DNA of 64,000 nucleotides from RYN-230 sp036509255 (GTDB lineage: Bacteria > Actinomycetota > Actinomycetes > Streptosporangiales > Streptosporangiaceae). The stretch is taken from contig DATCFY010000033.1 of the NCBI GenBank assembly GCA_036509255.1, positions 8,940-72,939 of the forward strand, written 5' to 3'. Below, in pieces: positions 50,044 through 57,735 of this stretch (within the stretch, counting starts at the first letter, position 1; every line of letters begins with the position of its first letter). The translations under genes and the position numbers were made by a program. The notes under the pieces were generated by a model. The model was not told the DNA's origin. It ran no database searches and saw nothing but the letters and a program-made list of their open reading frames with translations.

Positions 50044-50529
50044 TCAGCGGCCGGGGCGGAGGCGGCCGCGGGCCGCGGTGAGGCCCTCGGCCAGCGCCTC
50101 GCGCTGGGCCGGGGTGAGGGCGTCAATCAGGTTCTTGCGCACGACCCGCAGGTGCCCCGGCGCCGCGCGGTCCAGGGCGTCCCGGCCCGTGCTGGTCAGG
50201 ACAGCCAGGATGCCCCGCTCGTCCGACGGGCACTTCTCCCGGCGGACCAGGCCGGCCTTCTCCAGCTGGCTGATCTGGTAGGTCAGGCCGCTGCGGGACA
50301 CCACGATGACGTCCGCGAGCTCGCTCATCCGCAGCCGCCCGTCGCCTGCCGCCCCGAGCCTGGACAGGATCTCGTACTGCGCGTGCGACAGCCCGGCGTC
50401 CTGCCGGAGCTGCTGCTCGATGGCCCGCTCGAGGAGGTGGCTGACCTCGAGAAAGGCCAGCCAGGCCTTCATCTCCGCCGGATCGAGCCAGCGCTCGGCG
50501 GTCGGCGTGAGGTCGGCGCGGTCTGTCAT
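50044..50529 (-). CDS. MarR-family regulator
   Basis: A 161-residue winged-helix protein: 'LSHAQYEILSRLGAAGDGRLRMSELADVIVVSRSGLTYQISQLEKAGLVRR' covers the DNA-binding part (about residues 50-100), with helical dimerisation segments on both sides. It is divergent from an extradiol-dioxygenase-type gene, a recurrent pairing. Two palindromes in the gap (50547-50568, 50589-50604) are the probable operators. Confidence 0.92.
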   Translation of the reverse strand: MTDRADLTPTAERWLDPAEMKAWLAFLEVSHLLERAIEQQLRQDAGLSHAQYEILSRLGAAGDGRLRMSELADVIVVSRSGLTYQISQLEKAGLVRREKCPSDERGILAVLTSTGRDALDRAAPGHLRVVRKNLIDALTPAQREALAEGLTAARGRLRPGR

Positions 50530-50546
50530 CCCGCCAGCTTACCGAG

Positions 50547-50604
50547 TATCGTTTGAATTCGAACGATAAGGCGGGCGCACGGGAATGTAGTTCAAATTTG
50601 AACT
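50547..50604. promoter_or_regulatory. twin MarR operators
   Basis: 50589-50604 is the perfect palindrome AGTTCAAATTTGAACT. 50547-50568 is a near-perfect one centred on GTTTGAATTCGAAC. Both share the core GTTYRAATTYGAAC. The first overlaps the dioxygenase promoter side, the second the marR side, consistent with joint repression. Confidence 0.75.
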
Positions 50605-50644
50605 GTTGTCCGAGGCGATGACGCGAACCACGCAGGAGGAACCG

Positions 50645-51517
50645 ATGACCGCCAACGACACGGCGCCCGAGCACACAGAGCCCGGGAACACGGCGCCCGA
50701 GAACACCGGGCCGGACAGCACCGGGCCGGACAGCACCGGGCCGCACCGCACGCAGCGCATGCCCGCGATCTACCTCAGCCACGGCGCGCCCCCGCTGGCC
50801 GACGACGCCCTGTGGACCCGCCAGCTCGCGGACTGGTCTCGTGAGCTCCCCAAGCCGAAGTCCGTGCTCATGGTCTCCGCGCACTGGGAAGCGGCGCCGC
50901 TCGCGCTCGGCGCGACCACCACCGTGCCGCTCACCTACGACTTCTGGGGCTTCGAGGACCGGTACTACCAGGTCCGCTACCCGGCCCCGGGCGCCCCGGA
51001 ACTGGCCTCTGACGTCCGCAAACTCCTCCGCGCGGCCGGCACCCCCGTCGAGGACATCCCGGACCGGGGCCTCGACCACGGCGCCTACGTGCCGCTGGTC
51101 GAGATGTACCCGGACGCGGACGTCCCGGTGCTCCAGGTGTCCATGCCCACGCTGGACCCGGAGGGCCTGTATGAGATCGGCCGCAAGCTCGCGCCCCTGC
51201 GTGAGGAGGGTGTCCTGATCGTGGGCAGCGGCTTCTTCACCCACAACCTGCGGGCCCTGAGCCCCGACGGCCGGGTGCAGCCGGTCATGGCCGAGTTCGA
51301 CCACTGGGGCCAGGAGATGCTGGCCCGCGGCGACCTGGACGCACTCCTTGACTTCCAGCACAAAGCGCCCGCTGCCCGCGCGGCGCACCCCCGCACGGAG
51401 CACTTCGCCCCGCTGTTCGTCACGCTCGGCGCGGCGGGCGGCGACCTGGCTGGTGCCCGCACCGTGATCGACGGGTTCTGGCTCGGCCTGGCCAAGCGCT
51501 CCATCCAGGTCAACTGA
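50645..51517 (+). CDS. class III extradiol (DODA-type) dioxygenase
   Basis: A 290-residue protein of the LigB/4,5-DOPA-extradiol-dioxygenase family. It has 'PAIYLSHGAPPL' (first His ligand), 'SAHWEAAPL' (second His), 'YDFWGFEDRYYQVRYPAPG' and 'DRGLDHGAYVPLVEMYP' (third His). It likely oxidises a catechol-type or quinone compound. The N-terminal ~35 residues are Thr/Pro/Asp-rich and contain a 15-base triplication (50704-50746); this leader is absent from the family and could be dispensable. The ATG at 50645 follows CAGGAGGAACC. Confidence 0.9.
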   Translation: MTANDTAPEHTEPGNTAPENTGPDSTGPDSTGPHRTQRMPAIYLSHGAPPLADDALWTRQLADWSRELPKPKSVLMVSAHWEAAPLALGATTTVPLTYDFWGFEDRYYQVRYPAPGAPELASDVRKLLRAAGTPVEDIPDRGLDHGAYVPLVEMYPDADVPVLQVSMPTLDPEGLYEIGRKLAPLREEGVLIVGSGFFTHNLRALSPDGRVQPVMAEFDHWGQEMLARGDLDALLDFQHKAPAARAAHPRTEHFAPLFVTLGAAGGDLAGARTVIDGFWLGLAKRSIQVN

Positions 51518-51553
51518 CCGAAAATCCAAGATCTCCGCAACGAAAACCGTCCC

Positions 51554-51577
51554 CCGGCCTCGCTTTGCCCAGGCCGG
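51554..51577 (+). terminator. hairpin after dioxygenase gene
   Basis: A 7-bp GC stem (51554-51560/51571-51577) sits 37 bases after the dioxygenase stop. Immediately upstream (51531-51550) is a copy of the dispersed motif in minus orientation. Confidence 0.5.
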
Positions 51578-51630
51578 CGTCTGCGGGGGAACAGCATGCT
51601 CCCGATCCCGGCCCGGTAGCGTGAGCACGC

Positions 51631-52830
51631 GTGAGCACGCTGATCACCAACATCGGTGAGCTGGTCACCAACGCCGCCCCGGACGACGACCCGGGCCAGG
51701 GGCCAGGACCGTTCGCCGCGCTGACCGGCGCGGCCCTGATCATCGACGAGGGCCGGGTGGCCTGGACCGGCCCGGCCGGCCAGGCCCCGGCCGCGGATGA
51801 GGCCGTGGACTGCCGCGGCGGCGCGGTCCTGCCCGGCTTCGTCGACTCGCACGCGCATCTGGTCTTCGCCGGGGAGCGCAGCGCGGAGTTCGCCGCGCGG
51901 ATGGCTGGGACGCCCTACCAGGCCGGCGGGATCCGCAGCACGGTGGCGGCCACCCGGGCCGCCCCGGACGAGGTGCTGCGGGCCAACCTGGCCCGGCTCA
52001 CCCGGGAGATGCTGGCCCAGGGCACGACCACGCTGGAGTGCAAGTCCGGCTACGGGCTCACAGTGCCTGACGAGGCGCGGGCGGTTGCGCTGGCCGCGGA
52101 GGTCACCCCCGAGGTCACCTTCCTGGGCGCCCACGTGGTGCCGCCCGAGTACGAGGGCGACCGGGCTGGCTACCTGGACCTGGTGTGCGGTCCCATGCTG
52201 ACCGCTTGCGCGCCGCACGCCCGCTGGGTGGACGTGTTCTGCGAGCGGGGCGCGTTCGACGCGGACGAGGCGGCTGCGGTACTAGCCGCGGGGCACGCCG
52301 CCGGGCTGCTGCCCCGGATCCACGCGAACCAGCTCGGCCCTGGTCCCGGCGTCCAGGTCGGGGTGACGGCGGGCGCGGCCTCCGCGGACCACTGCACCTA
52401 CCTGAGCGACGCGGACGTGGACGCGCTCGCGTCGTCGGGGCCTCCGTCGTCCGGCACGGTGGCCACGCTGCTGCCCGGCGTCGAGTTCTCCACCCGGCAG
52501 CCCTACCCCGACGCACGCCGGCTGCTGGCCGCCGGGGTGACCGTCGCGCTGGCCACGGACTGCAACCCGGGGTCCTGCTTCACCTCCAGCATGCCGCTGT
52601 GCGTGGCCCTCGCGGTCCGGGAGATGCGGATGACCACGCAGGAGGCCGTGTGGTCGGCCACCGCCGGCGGGGCCCGCGCGCTGCGCCGCAGCGACGTCGG
52701 CCACCTGAGCCTGGGTGCCCGCGCGGACCTGATGCTGCTGGACGGCCCGTCGCACACCTACCTCGCCTACCGCCCTGCCGTCCCCCTAATCCGCGCGGTC
52801 TGGCAGGGCGGCCAGATGTCTCGGCCGTGA
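51631..52830 (+). CDS. hutI: imidazolonepropionase HutI
   Basis: A 399-residue amidohydrolase. It has 'GFVDSHAHLVFAGERSAEF' (two metal-binding His), 'GGIRSTVAATR' (substrate contact), 'ECKSGYGL' (active-site Lys/Tyr), 'RIHANQLGP' and 'LATDCNPGSC' (metal Asp). It opens the imidazolone ring to formimidoylglutamate, the HutF substrate. GTG start at 51631, preceded by an exact 10-base direct duplication (GTGAGCACGC). It is separated from hutU-M20-hutF by the MarR/dioxygenase pair. Confidence 0.95.
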   Translation: MSTLITNIGELVTNAAPDDDPGQGPGPFAALTGAALIIDEGRVAWTGPAGQAPAADEAVDCRGGAVLPGFVDSHAHLVFAGERSAEFAARMAGTPYQAGGIRSTVAATRAAPDEVLRANLARLTREMLAQGTTTLECKSGYGLTVPDEARAVALAAEVTPEVTFLGAHVVPPEYEGDRAGYLDLVCGPMLTACAPHARWVDVFCERGAFDADEAAAVLAAGHAAGLLPRIHANQLGPGPGVQVGVTAGAASADHCTYLSDADVDALASSGPPSSGTVATLLPGVEFSTRQPYPDARRLLAAGVTVALATDCNPGSCFTSSMPLCVALAVREMRMTTQEAVWSATAGGARALRRSDVGHLSLGARADLMLLDGPSHTYLAYRPAVPLIRAVWQGGQMSRP

Positions 52831-52885
52831 TCACGGTCAATAACTGCCATATGGCGCCGCCGCCCCTTAATGACCGGGATCATGA
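52828..52885. terminator. imperfect dyad between hutI and lrp gene
   Basis: GATCACGGTCA and TGACCGGGATC pair at 10 of 11 positions around a ~31-base loop between these convergent genes. Probably a bidirectional terminator. Confidence 0.5.
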
Positions 52886-54003
52886 TGGGCTGCAGGAGGC
52901 GTCCCGCCCGGCGAGGCCGCGCGCGGGCTGGCCCCGGGCGTGGCCAGGCGCTGGCCGTCCATCAGGGACCCGGCCTGCTTGACCCGGCTCAACACCGGGG
53001 AGATCTCCAACTGACGCACCCCGGCGACGGCGCTGACCTTGGTGGTCATGTACTCGTACAGGGCCTCGGAGTCCCGGCACACGACACTGCAGATCAGGCT
53101 GGCCGACCCGGTGATGGCCGCGGTGAACGGCACTTCGGGGTGCCGGGAGATCTCGTCCCCGGCCGCCGCCAGCCGGGGCGGCTCCACGATCAGCCACAGG
53201 TAGGCGGTGGCGGCGAAGCCCATAAGGCCGATCGCCAGGTCCACGTCGAAATACAGGATCCCGTCCTCGCGCAGGGTCTCCACCCGGCGGATCACCCGGC
53301 CCTCGGTCCAACCCGCCTGCTGGGCCAGCGCGGCGTAGCTCATCCGCCCGTCGAGGGCCAGCGCGGCCAGCAGCGGTTCGTCTGAAGGCTGGAGCGGACT
53401 GGGCCCGGTCGGCCGGGCTGGGCCGGCCGGCTGTGCTGGGCCGACCCGGCCCGCAGGCCCGGACGGCCCGGCCACTCGGGTGCCCCCGGCCCGCGGCGGC
53501 CCGGCCAGGTGGCTGACCTGCGCCTCCGTCAGCTGGTCGTCGTACCCGGACCAGTCGGACTCCTGGCCCGCGAAGCGGTGCAGCACCGCGTGCGTGGCCA
53601 GGCTCAGGACCTGGCTGGTCGCGGGCAGCCGCTGCAGCAGCAGCTCGTCGCTCTGCTGCTGCTGGCTGAGCGAGCGGATCAGGCAGACGATCTCCGTTCC
53701 GCCGGAGCTGAGCGTCACCCAGGACACGTCCTCCCGCCGGGCCAGCGCGTCCGCCAGCCGCCGGGCCCCGCCTGGGCGGCAGCCGATCCGCACCAGCCAC
53801 TCGGTCGTGCCTAGCGCCCGGGGGCTGACCAGGCCGAGCACCCGCAGGTAGCCGTCCGTGCGCAGTCGCCGGTAGCGGCGGGCCACGGTCTGCTCGGACA
53901 CCCCCAGCACATCGGCGACGCGGCTGAACGGGACCCGCGGATCGAGCTGGAGCGCGCGGATGAGCTGACGATCAAGCAGGTCCAGCACGGCGGATTCCAG
54001 CAT
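52867..54003 (-). CDS. tandem-domain Lrp/AsnC-family regulator
   Basis: A 378-residue protein made of two Lrp/AsnC units. Unit 1 has the helix-turn-helix 'LDRQLIRALQLDPRVPFSRVADVLGVSEQTVARRYRRL' and an effector-binding part to about residue 165. A Pro/Gly-rich linker follows (~167-205). Unit 2 has 'LLAALALDGRMSYAALAQQAG' and a second effector domain ending near 350. It is twice the usual Lrp length (~150). The gene is divergent from a DHA2 exporter with an AT-rich gap holding an inverted repeat, so it may regulate the exporter. Confidence 0.9.
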   Translation of the reverse strand: MLESAVLDLLDRQLIRALQLDPRVPFSRVADVLGVSEQTVARRYRRLRTDGYLRVLGLVSPRALGTTEWLVRIGCRPGGARRLADALARREDVSWVTLSSGGTEIVCLIRSLSQQQQSDELLLQRLPATSQVLSLATHAVLHRFAGQESDWSGYDDQLTEAQVSHLAGPPRAGGTRVAGPSGPAGRVGPAQPAGPARPTGPSPLQPSDEPLLAALALDGRMSYAALAQQAGWTEGRVIRRVETLREDGILYFDVDLAIGLMGFAATAYLWLIVEPPRLAAAGDEISRHPEVPFTAAITGSASLICSVVCRDSEALYEYMTTKVSAVAGVRQLEISPVLSRVKQAGSLMDGQRLATPGASPRAASPGGTPPAAHHDPGH

Positions 54004-54014
54004 CAGAACTGACT

Positions 54015-54040
54015 CTCATAGAAGAAAACTACATTATGAG
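54015..54040. promoter_or_regulatory. dyad in lrp/MFS divergent region
   Basis: CTCATA (54015-54020) and TATGAG (54035-54040) form a 6-bp dyad with 14-base spacing in an unusually AT-rich patch next to the regulator start. Plausible operator for the divergent Lrp-type regulator. Confidence 0.45.
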
Positions 54041-54158
54041 GGCTCTGGATAGTCATCTCGACCGCAAGGCGGCGACGGTGGGCCGTGACCCGGGGCCGTG
54101 AGGGCGCCGGGCTGGACCTGGCCCGGCGGGTGAGACGCCGGGCCGGAAGGAGCCTCCA

Positions 54159-55718
54159 ATGCGCAAGTGGGCGCCCCTGGTGGCGGTCTGCCTCGGCACA
54201 TTCATGCTGCTGGTCGACGTGACCATCGTGAACGTCGCCCTGCCGGACATGGCCGTGGACCTGCATACCTCGTTCCCGTCCCTGCAATGGGTGATCGACA
54301 GCTACGCGGTGGCCCTGGCAGCCCTGCTGATGGGGCTGGGGTCCGTCGCCGACCTCCACGGCCGCCGCCGGGTCTACCTGGCCGGCCTGGCCGTCTTCGC
54401 GGCCGCATCGCTGGCCAGCGGCCTGGCCACGAGTCCCGCCGTGCTGATCGCGGCCCGCGCCGTGCAGGGCGCCGGGGGCGCCACCATGTTCGCCACCACC
54501 ATCGCCCTGCTCAACGCCTCGTACCAGGGCCGCCGCCGCGGCACCGCGTTCGGGATCTGGGGCGCGGTGGCCGGTGGCTCGGCCGCGGTCGGGCCGGTCC
54601 TGGGCGGGCTGATCACCGAGACCCTGTCCTGGCGGTGGATCTTCTTCGTCAACCTGCCGGTCAGCGTGGCGGCGGTGGCCCTCACCCTGGCCGCGTTCGG
54701 CGCCGATCGCCGCCAGGCTGCGGCCCGGTTCGACCTGGCGGGCGTGCTCGCCTTCACCGCCGGCGCGGCCGCCACGACGGTCGGCCTGGTCCGTGCCTCC
54801 ACCGTGGGCTGGGCCGCGGGCCAGACCGTCGGGCTGATCGCGGCCGGCCTCGCCGCCTTCGTGGTCTTCGTCCTGATCGAGAGCCGGGCCAGGCAGCCGC
54901 TGCTGCAGGTCTCGCTGCTGCGCCGGCCGGCCTTCGCCGCCGTCATGATCGCCGCGCTGCTGCTCAACGCCGCGGCGTTCGCCTACCTGGCCTACAGCTC
55001 ACTGTGGCTGCAGACGGTGCTCGGCCTGAGCCCGGTCGAGGCGGGTCTGGCCGGCGCGGCACCGATGTCGCTGTCCAGCTTCGCGGTCAGCGTGGCCATC
55101 GGCCGCTTCCTGCACGCGTCGAACCCGCGCTGGATCATCGGCGGCGGGATGGCACTGGTCGGGGCGGGCGCCCTGCTCCAGGCCGGCCTGGAGCCGGGAT
55201 CGGGCTGGAGGCACCTGGTGCCGGGCCTGATCGTGGCCGGGATCGGGGTGGGCCTGGCCACCCCGACGCTGGTGTCCAGCGCCATGTCGGCCGTGCCGGT
55301 GCACAGTGGCGGGATGGTGGCCGGGGCGGTCAACACCATGCGCCAGCTCGGCTACGCGTTCGGGATCGCGCTGCTCGGCAGCGTGTTCTCGGCCCGGGCC
55401 GCGCACGTGGTGGCGGCCCAGGGTGGCCACCCGGCGGCGGCCCAGGCCATCTCCGGGGGGCAGGCCCAGCGACTGCTGGCCAGCGTGCCCGCGGGTCAGC
55501 GGAACGGGCTGGACCAGGTCGTGCACGCGGCCTCAGCCGCTGGGCTTAACGGCGCGTTCCTGCTCGCCGGTGCGCTCGGCCTGGCGGGAGCCGTGGTCGT
55601 GCTGGCCGCGATGCGCCGCCGCCCCACCCAGCCGGCCGCCACCCAGTCCCAGGCCACCCAGTCCCAGGTGGCCCAGCCCCAAGTGGCCCAGCCCGGCGCC
55701 GAAGAAGCCCCGGTCTGA
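54159..55718 (+). CDS. DHA2-family MFS multidrug exporter
   Basis: A 519-residue transporter with about 14 hydrophobic segments. It has 'LVDVTIVNVALPDMAVDL' (motif D1), 'GSVADLHGRRRVYLAG' (motif A) and the antiporter motif C region 'WGAVAGGSAAVGPVLGGLI'. The EmrB/QacA type exports diverse drugs or metabolites. The ATG at 54159 follows GGAAGGAG. The C-terminus is Gln/Ala/Pro-rich through a short tandem repeat. Divergent from the tandem Lrp regulator. Confidence 0.93.
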   Translation: MRKWAPLVAVCLGTFMLLVDVTIVNVALPDMAVDLHTSFPSLQWVIDSYAVALAALLMGLGSVADLHGRRRVYLAGLAVFAAASLASGLATSPAVLIAARAVQGAGGATMFATTIALLNASYQGRRRGTAFGIWGAVAGGSAAVGPVLGGLITETLSWRWIFFVNLPVSVAAVALTLAAFGADRRQAAARFDLAGVLAFTAGAAATTVGLVRASTVGWAAGQTVGLIAAGLAAFVVFVLIESRARQPLLQVSLLRRPAFAAVMIAALLLNAAAFAYLAYSSLWLQTVLGLSPVEAGLAGAAPMSLSSFAVSVAIGRFLHASNPRWIIGGGMALVGAGALLQAGLEPGSGWRHLVPGLIVAGIGVGLATPTLVSSAMSAVPVHSGGMVAGAVNTMRQLGYAFGIALLGSVFSARAAHVVAAQGGHPAAAQAISGGQAQRLLASVPAGQRNGLDQVVHAASAAGLNGAFLLAGALGLAGAVVVLAAMRRRPTQPAATQSQATQSQVAQPQVAQPGAEEAPV

Positions 55719-56220
55719 CGAGCCGGCGATGACCGTGTGCAATATCCGCCACGTAGCCCCCCTCATGACCACGATCATTAGGGGCGCGCGGGCCGGCCAC
55801 GGTGTCCGGTTCCGGTGTGTCGGTGCCGGGGAACACTGCCCATGTCGGGCAGAATGCGACGAGGCCCCTCCATGTATGAGATGGAGGGGCCTCGCGTTAC
55901 CTGGCCGCACCGGCCCGCCTGTGGGGCTGGCAGCCCAGCCCCCGGCTTCCTTGTGCGACCCGGCCACCACTGATCCCTAGTACCCGCCGCAGGCGCCGGC
56001 TTGCCGGTCCTGCACGCGTCCGGGGTTGCCCCCGGCTGGCCCGTCTTCAGTGGTGAGAGCAGTTCTACTGCCCTGTGACCTGGGCGCACAAGGGCCAGCT
56101 GGCCGCTATTTGAAGATTCTTCCGCCGTCCACAGGCAATCCACCGTGCAGCTGTTGTTTTCCCCCGCGCTACCGAGTCTGTCCACCAACCGTCCACAGCT
56201 CTGTGCACAGGCTGGGGGAA
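55719..56220. other. intergenic region with hairpin and DnaA-box-like elements
   Basis: This 500-base non-coding gap holds a perfect hairpin (55860-55894), a 26-base imperfect stem near 55767-55795, and in its last 100 bases a cluster of DnaA-box-like 9-mers: CCGTCCACA at 56125 and 56189, CTGTCCACC at 56178 and CTGTGCACA at 56201. Several open frames cross it, but none has a ribosome site or plausible protein. Confidence 0.5.
55860..55894 (+). terminator. 14-bp perfect hairpin downstream of MFS gene
   Basis: Arms 55860-55873 and 55881-55894 are exact reverse complements with a 7-base loop, 142 bases after the exporter stop codon. Confidence 0.75.
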
Positions 56221-57048
56221 TCACTTCTGCCCGACGCCACCCCACATGGTGCCGACCCGGCTCGCGACCTCGGCCGAATCGGGCCGCCACGCGGGGATCT
56301 GGACGATCCCGGGCGGTACCAGCCGCAGCCCGTTGAAGAAGCCATCCACTTCTTCCTGGCTGCGCAGCCTGACCTGCTCCGCCATCAGCTCGTTGAGCCG
56401 GGCCGCCATCGTGGCCATGACCCGGGCCTCGATGTCGTTGGCGGGGTGGGAGACCACCAGGAAGCTGCCCGGCGCCAGCGCGTCGAGCAGGGTGGCGACG
56501 ATCTTCCAGGGGTCCTCCGCGTCCGGGATGAACTGCAGCACGGACATCAGCACCAGCGCGACCGGCTGGCTGAGATCCAGCATCCGGGTCGCATCGGTCA
56601 GGACCTTCCCGGTGTCGCGCAGGTCGGTATTGACGTACGCGGTGCTGCCGTGCGGGCCGCTGGACAGCAGCCCCCGGGCGTGCGCGAACACGACCGGGTC
56701 GTTGTCCATGTAGAGCACCAGCGCGTCGGGGGCGATGGCCTGAGCCACCGATTGGGTGTTGCCCGCGGTGGGGATACCGGTACCGATGTCCAGGAACTGC
56801 CTGATCCCCTCCCCGGCGGTCAGGTAACGCACCGTCCGGGCCAGGAAGGCCCTGGTCGAGCGCACCGACGCGACCAGGCCCGGGAAGGCCGCCACGGCCT
56901 CGTCACCCGCATGGCGGTCGGCCGCGAAGTTGTCCCGGCCGCCCAGCCAGTAGTCCTGCACCCGGGCCATGTGCGCCACGCTGGTGTCGATCCTGACCGG
57001 TGGTGTGCCCGCCTCGGGAGCGGCGTCCCGCCACTCGTTGCCTGCCAT
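56221..57048 (-). CDS. SAM-dependent methyltransferase, Methyltransf_19 type
   Basis: A 275-residue protein. The order 'SVAHMARVQDYWLGGRDNFAADR', 'GIRQFLDIGTGIPTAGNT', 'VLYMDNDPVVFAHARGLL' and 'EVDGFFNGLRLVPPGIV' is diagnostic of the PF04672-type (SAV2177-like) family, abundant in filamentous actinobacteria and of unknown substrate. The ATG at 57048 follows GAAAGG. The gene runs away from the DnaA-box-like cluster. Confidence 0.9.
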   Translation of the reverse strand: MAGNEWRDAAPEAGTPPVRIDTSVAHMARVQDYWLGGRDNFAADRHAGDEAVAAFPGLVASVRSTRAFLARTVRYLTAGEGIRQFLDIGTGIPTAGNTQSVAQAIAPDALVLYMDNDPVVFAHARGLLSSGPHGSTAYVNTDLRDTGKVLTDATRMLDLSQPVALVLMSVLQFIPDAEDPWKIVATLLDALAPGSFLVVSHPANDIEARVMATMAARLNELMAEQVRLRSQEEVDGFFNGLRLVPPGIVQIPAWRPDSAEVASRVGTMWGGVGQK

Positions 57049-57147
57049 GGTTGTGCCTTTCAAGCTGTGAGCCGGGCTCAGCATATGGCTCGTAATGCGG
57101 CCGGCCGGGAACCGGGGCTGGGACTCGTGCGCCCGGTATTCCGGGGG

Positions 57148-57651
57148 TTAGCCGTGGCCCGGGGCCAGGTAGCGGCCCGCGAACCGAATCAGCGGCTCGC
57201 CCGCTTCGGCCAGGTAGGGGACCTGCGGCACGGACGCGATCACCAGCAGGTGGTCGCCTGCGTCCTCGCGGCGGGTGACCTGGCATTCCAGCGCGGCCAG
57301 CCCGCCGTCCGGGATCAGCGCGCCGGAGAGCGGGCCACGCCGGTGTGGTACGCCGTCCAGCATGAGCCGCGCACCGGGCCGTCCCTCGGCGGCGAACCGG
57401 CCAGCCAGGGCCCGCTGGCCCGCGGCCAGGATCGTCACCGCGAACCGGTCCACGCGGCCGAGCAGCTCGGCGGGGTAGGAACCGGCGATCAGCGAGACCA
57501 GCACCAGCGGCGGGTCCAGGGACACCGGGCAGAACGCGCTGACCGTGGTGCCGACGTCGTCCCGGCCGTCGGACACCGTGACCAGCGTGACCCCGCTGGC
57601 GAAGACCGGCAGGGCCGCGGCCAGCCCGGCCCCGGAGTCAGTAGCCGTCAC
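57148..57651 (-). CDS. flavin reductase-like FMN-binding protein
   Basis: A 167-residue split-barrel flavin reductase. It has 'VFASGVTLVTVSDGRDDVGTTVSAFCPVSLDPPLVLVSL' (FMN phosphate and ring contacts), 'RFAVTILAAGQRALAGRFA' and 'HLLVIASV' near the C-terminus. It would supply reduced flavin to a monooxygenase; no partner gene is near. GTG 57651 is chosen. A TTG at 57684 would extend it into an 18-base repeat whose next unit contains an in-frame TAG. Confidence 0.82.
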   Translation of the reverse strand: MTATDSGAGLAAALPVFASGVTLVTVSDGRDDVGTTVSAFCPVSLDPPLVLVSLIAGSYPAELLGRVDRFAVTILAAGQRALAGRFAAEGRPGARLMLDGVPHRRGPLSGALIPDGGLAALECQVTRREDAGDHLLVIASVPQVPYLAEAGEPLIRFAGRYLAPGHG

Positions 57652-57654
57652 CGT

Positions 57655-57719
57655 GAGCCCGTGCAACCGGATGAGCCCGTGCAACCGGATGAGCCCGTGC
57701 TACCGGATGAGCCCGTGCG
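57655..57719. repeat. 18-bp tandem repeat, ~4 copies
   Basis: GAGCCCGTGCAACCGGAT is repeated at 57655-57672, 57673-57690 and 57691-57708 (one change), with a partial fourth copy. It lies at the 5' end of the flavin reductase gene and just after the SppA stop codon. Confidence 0.9.
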
Positions 57720-57735
57720 GCGGGACGAACCAGGG

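Noticed and set aside
56125..56209. Chromosomal origin of replication
   Set aside because: No dnaA, dnaN, gyrB or rpmH gene is near, and the DnaA-box-like sequences are few and degenerate.
57655..57719. CRISPR-like array
   Set aside because: Units of 18 bases are directly adjacent with no unique spacers, and no cas gene is near.
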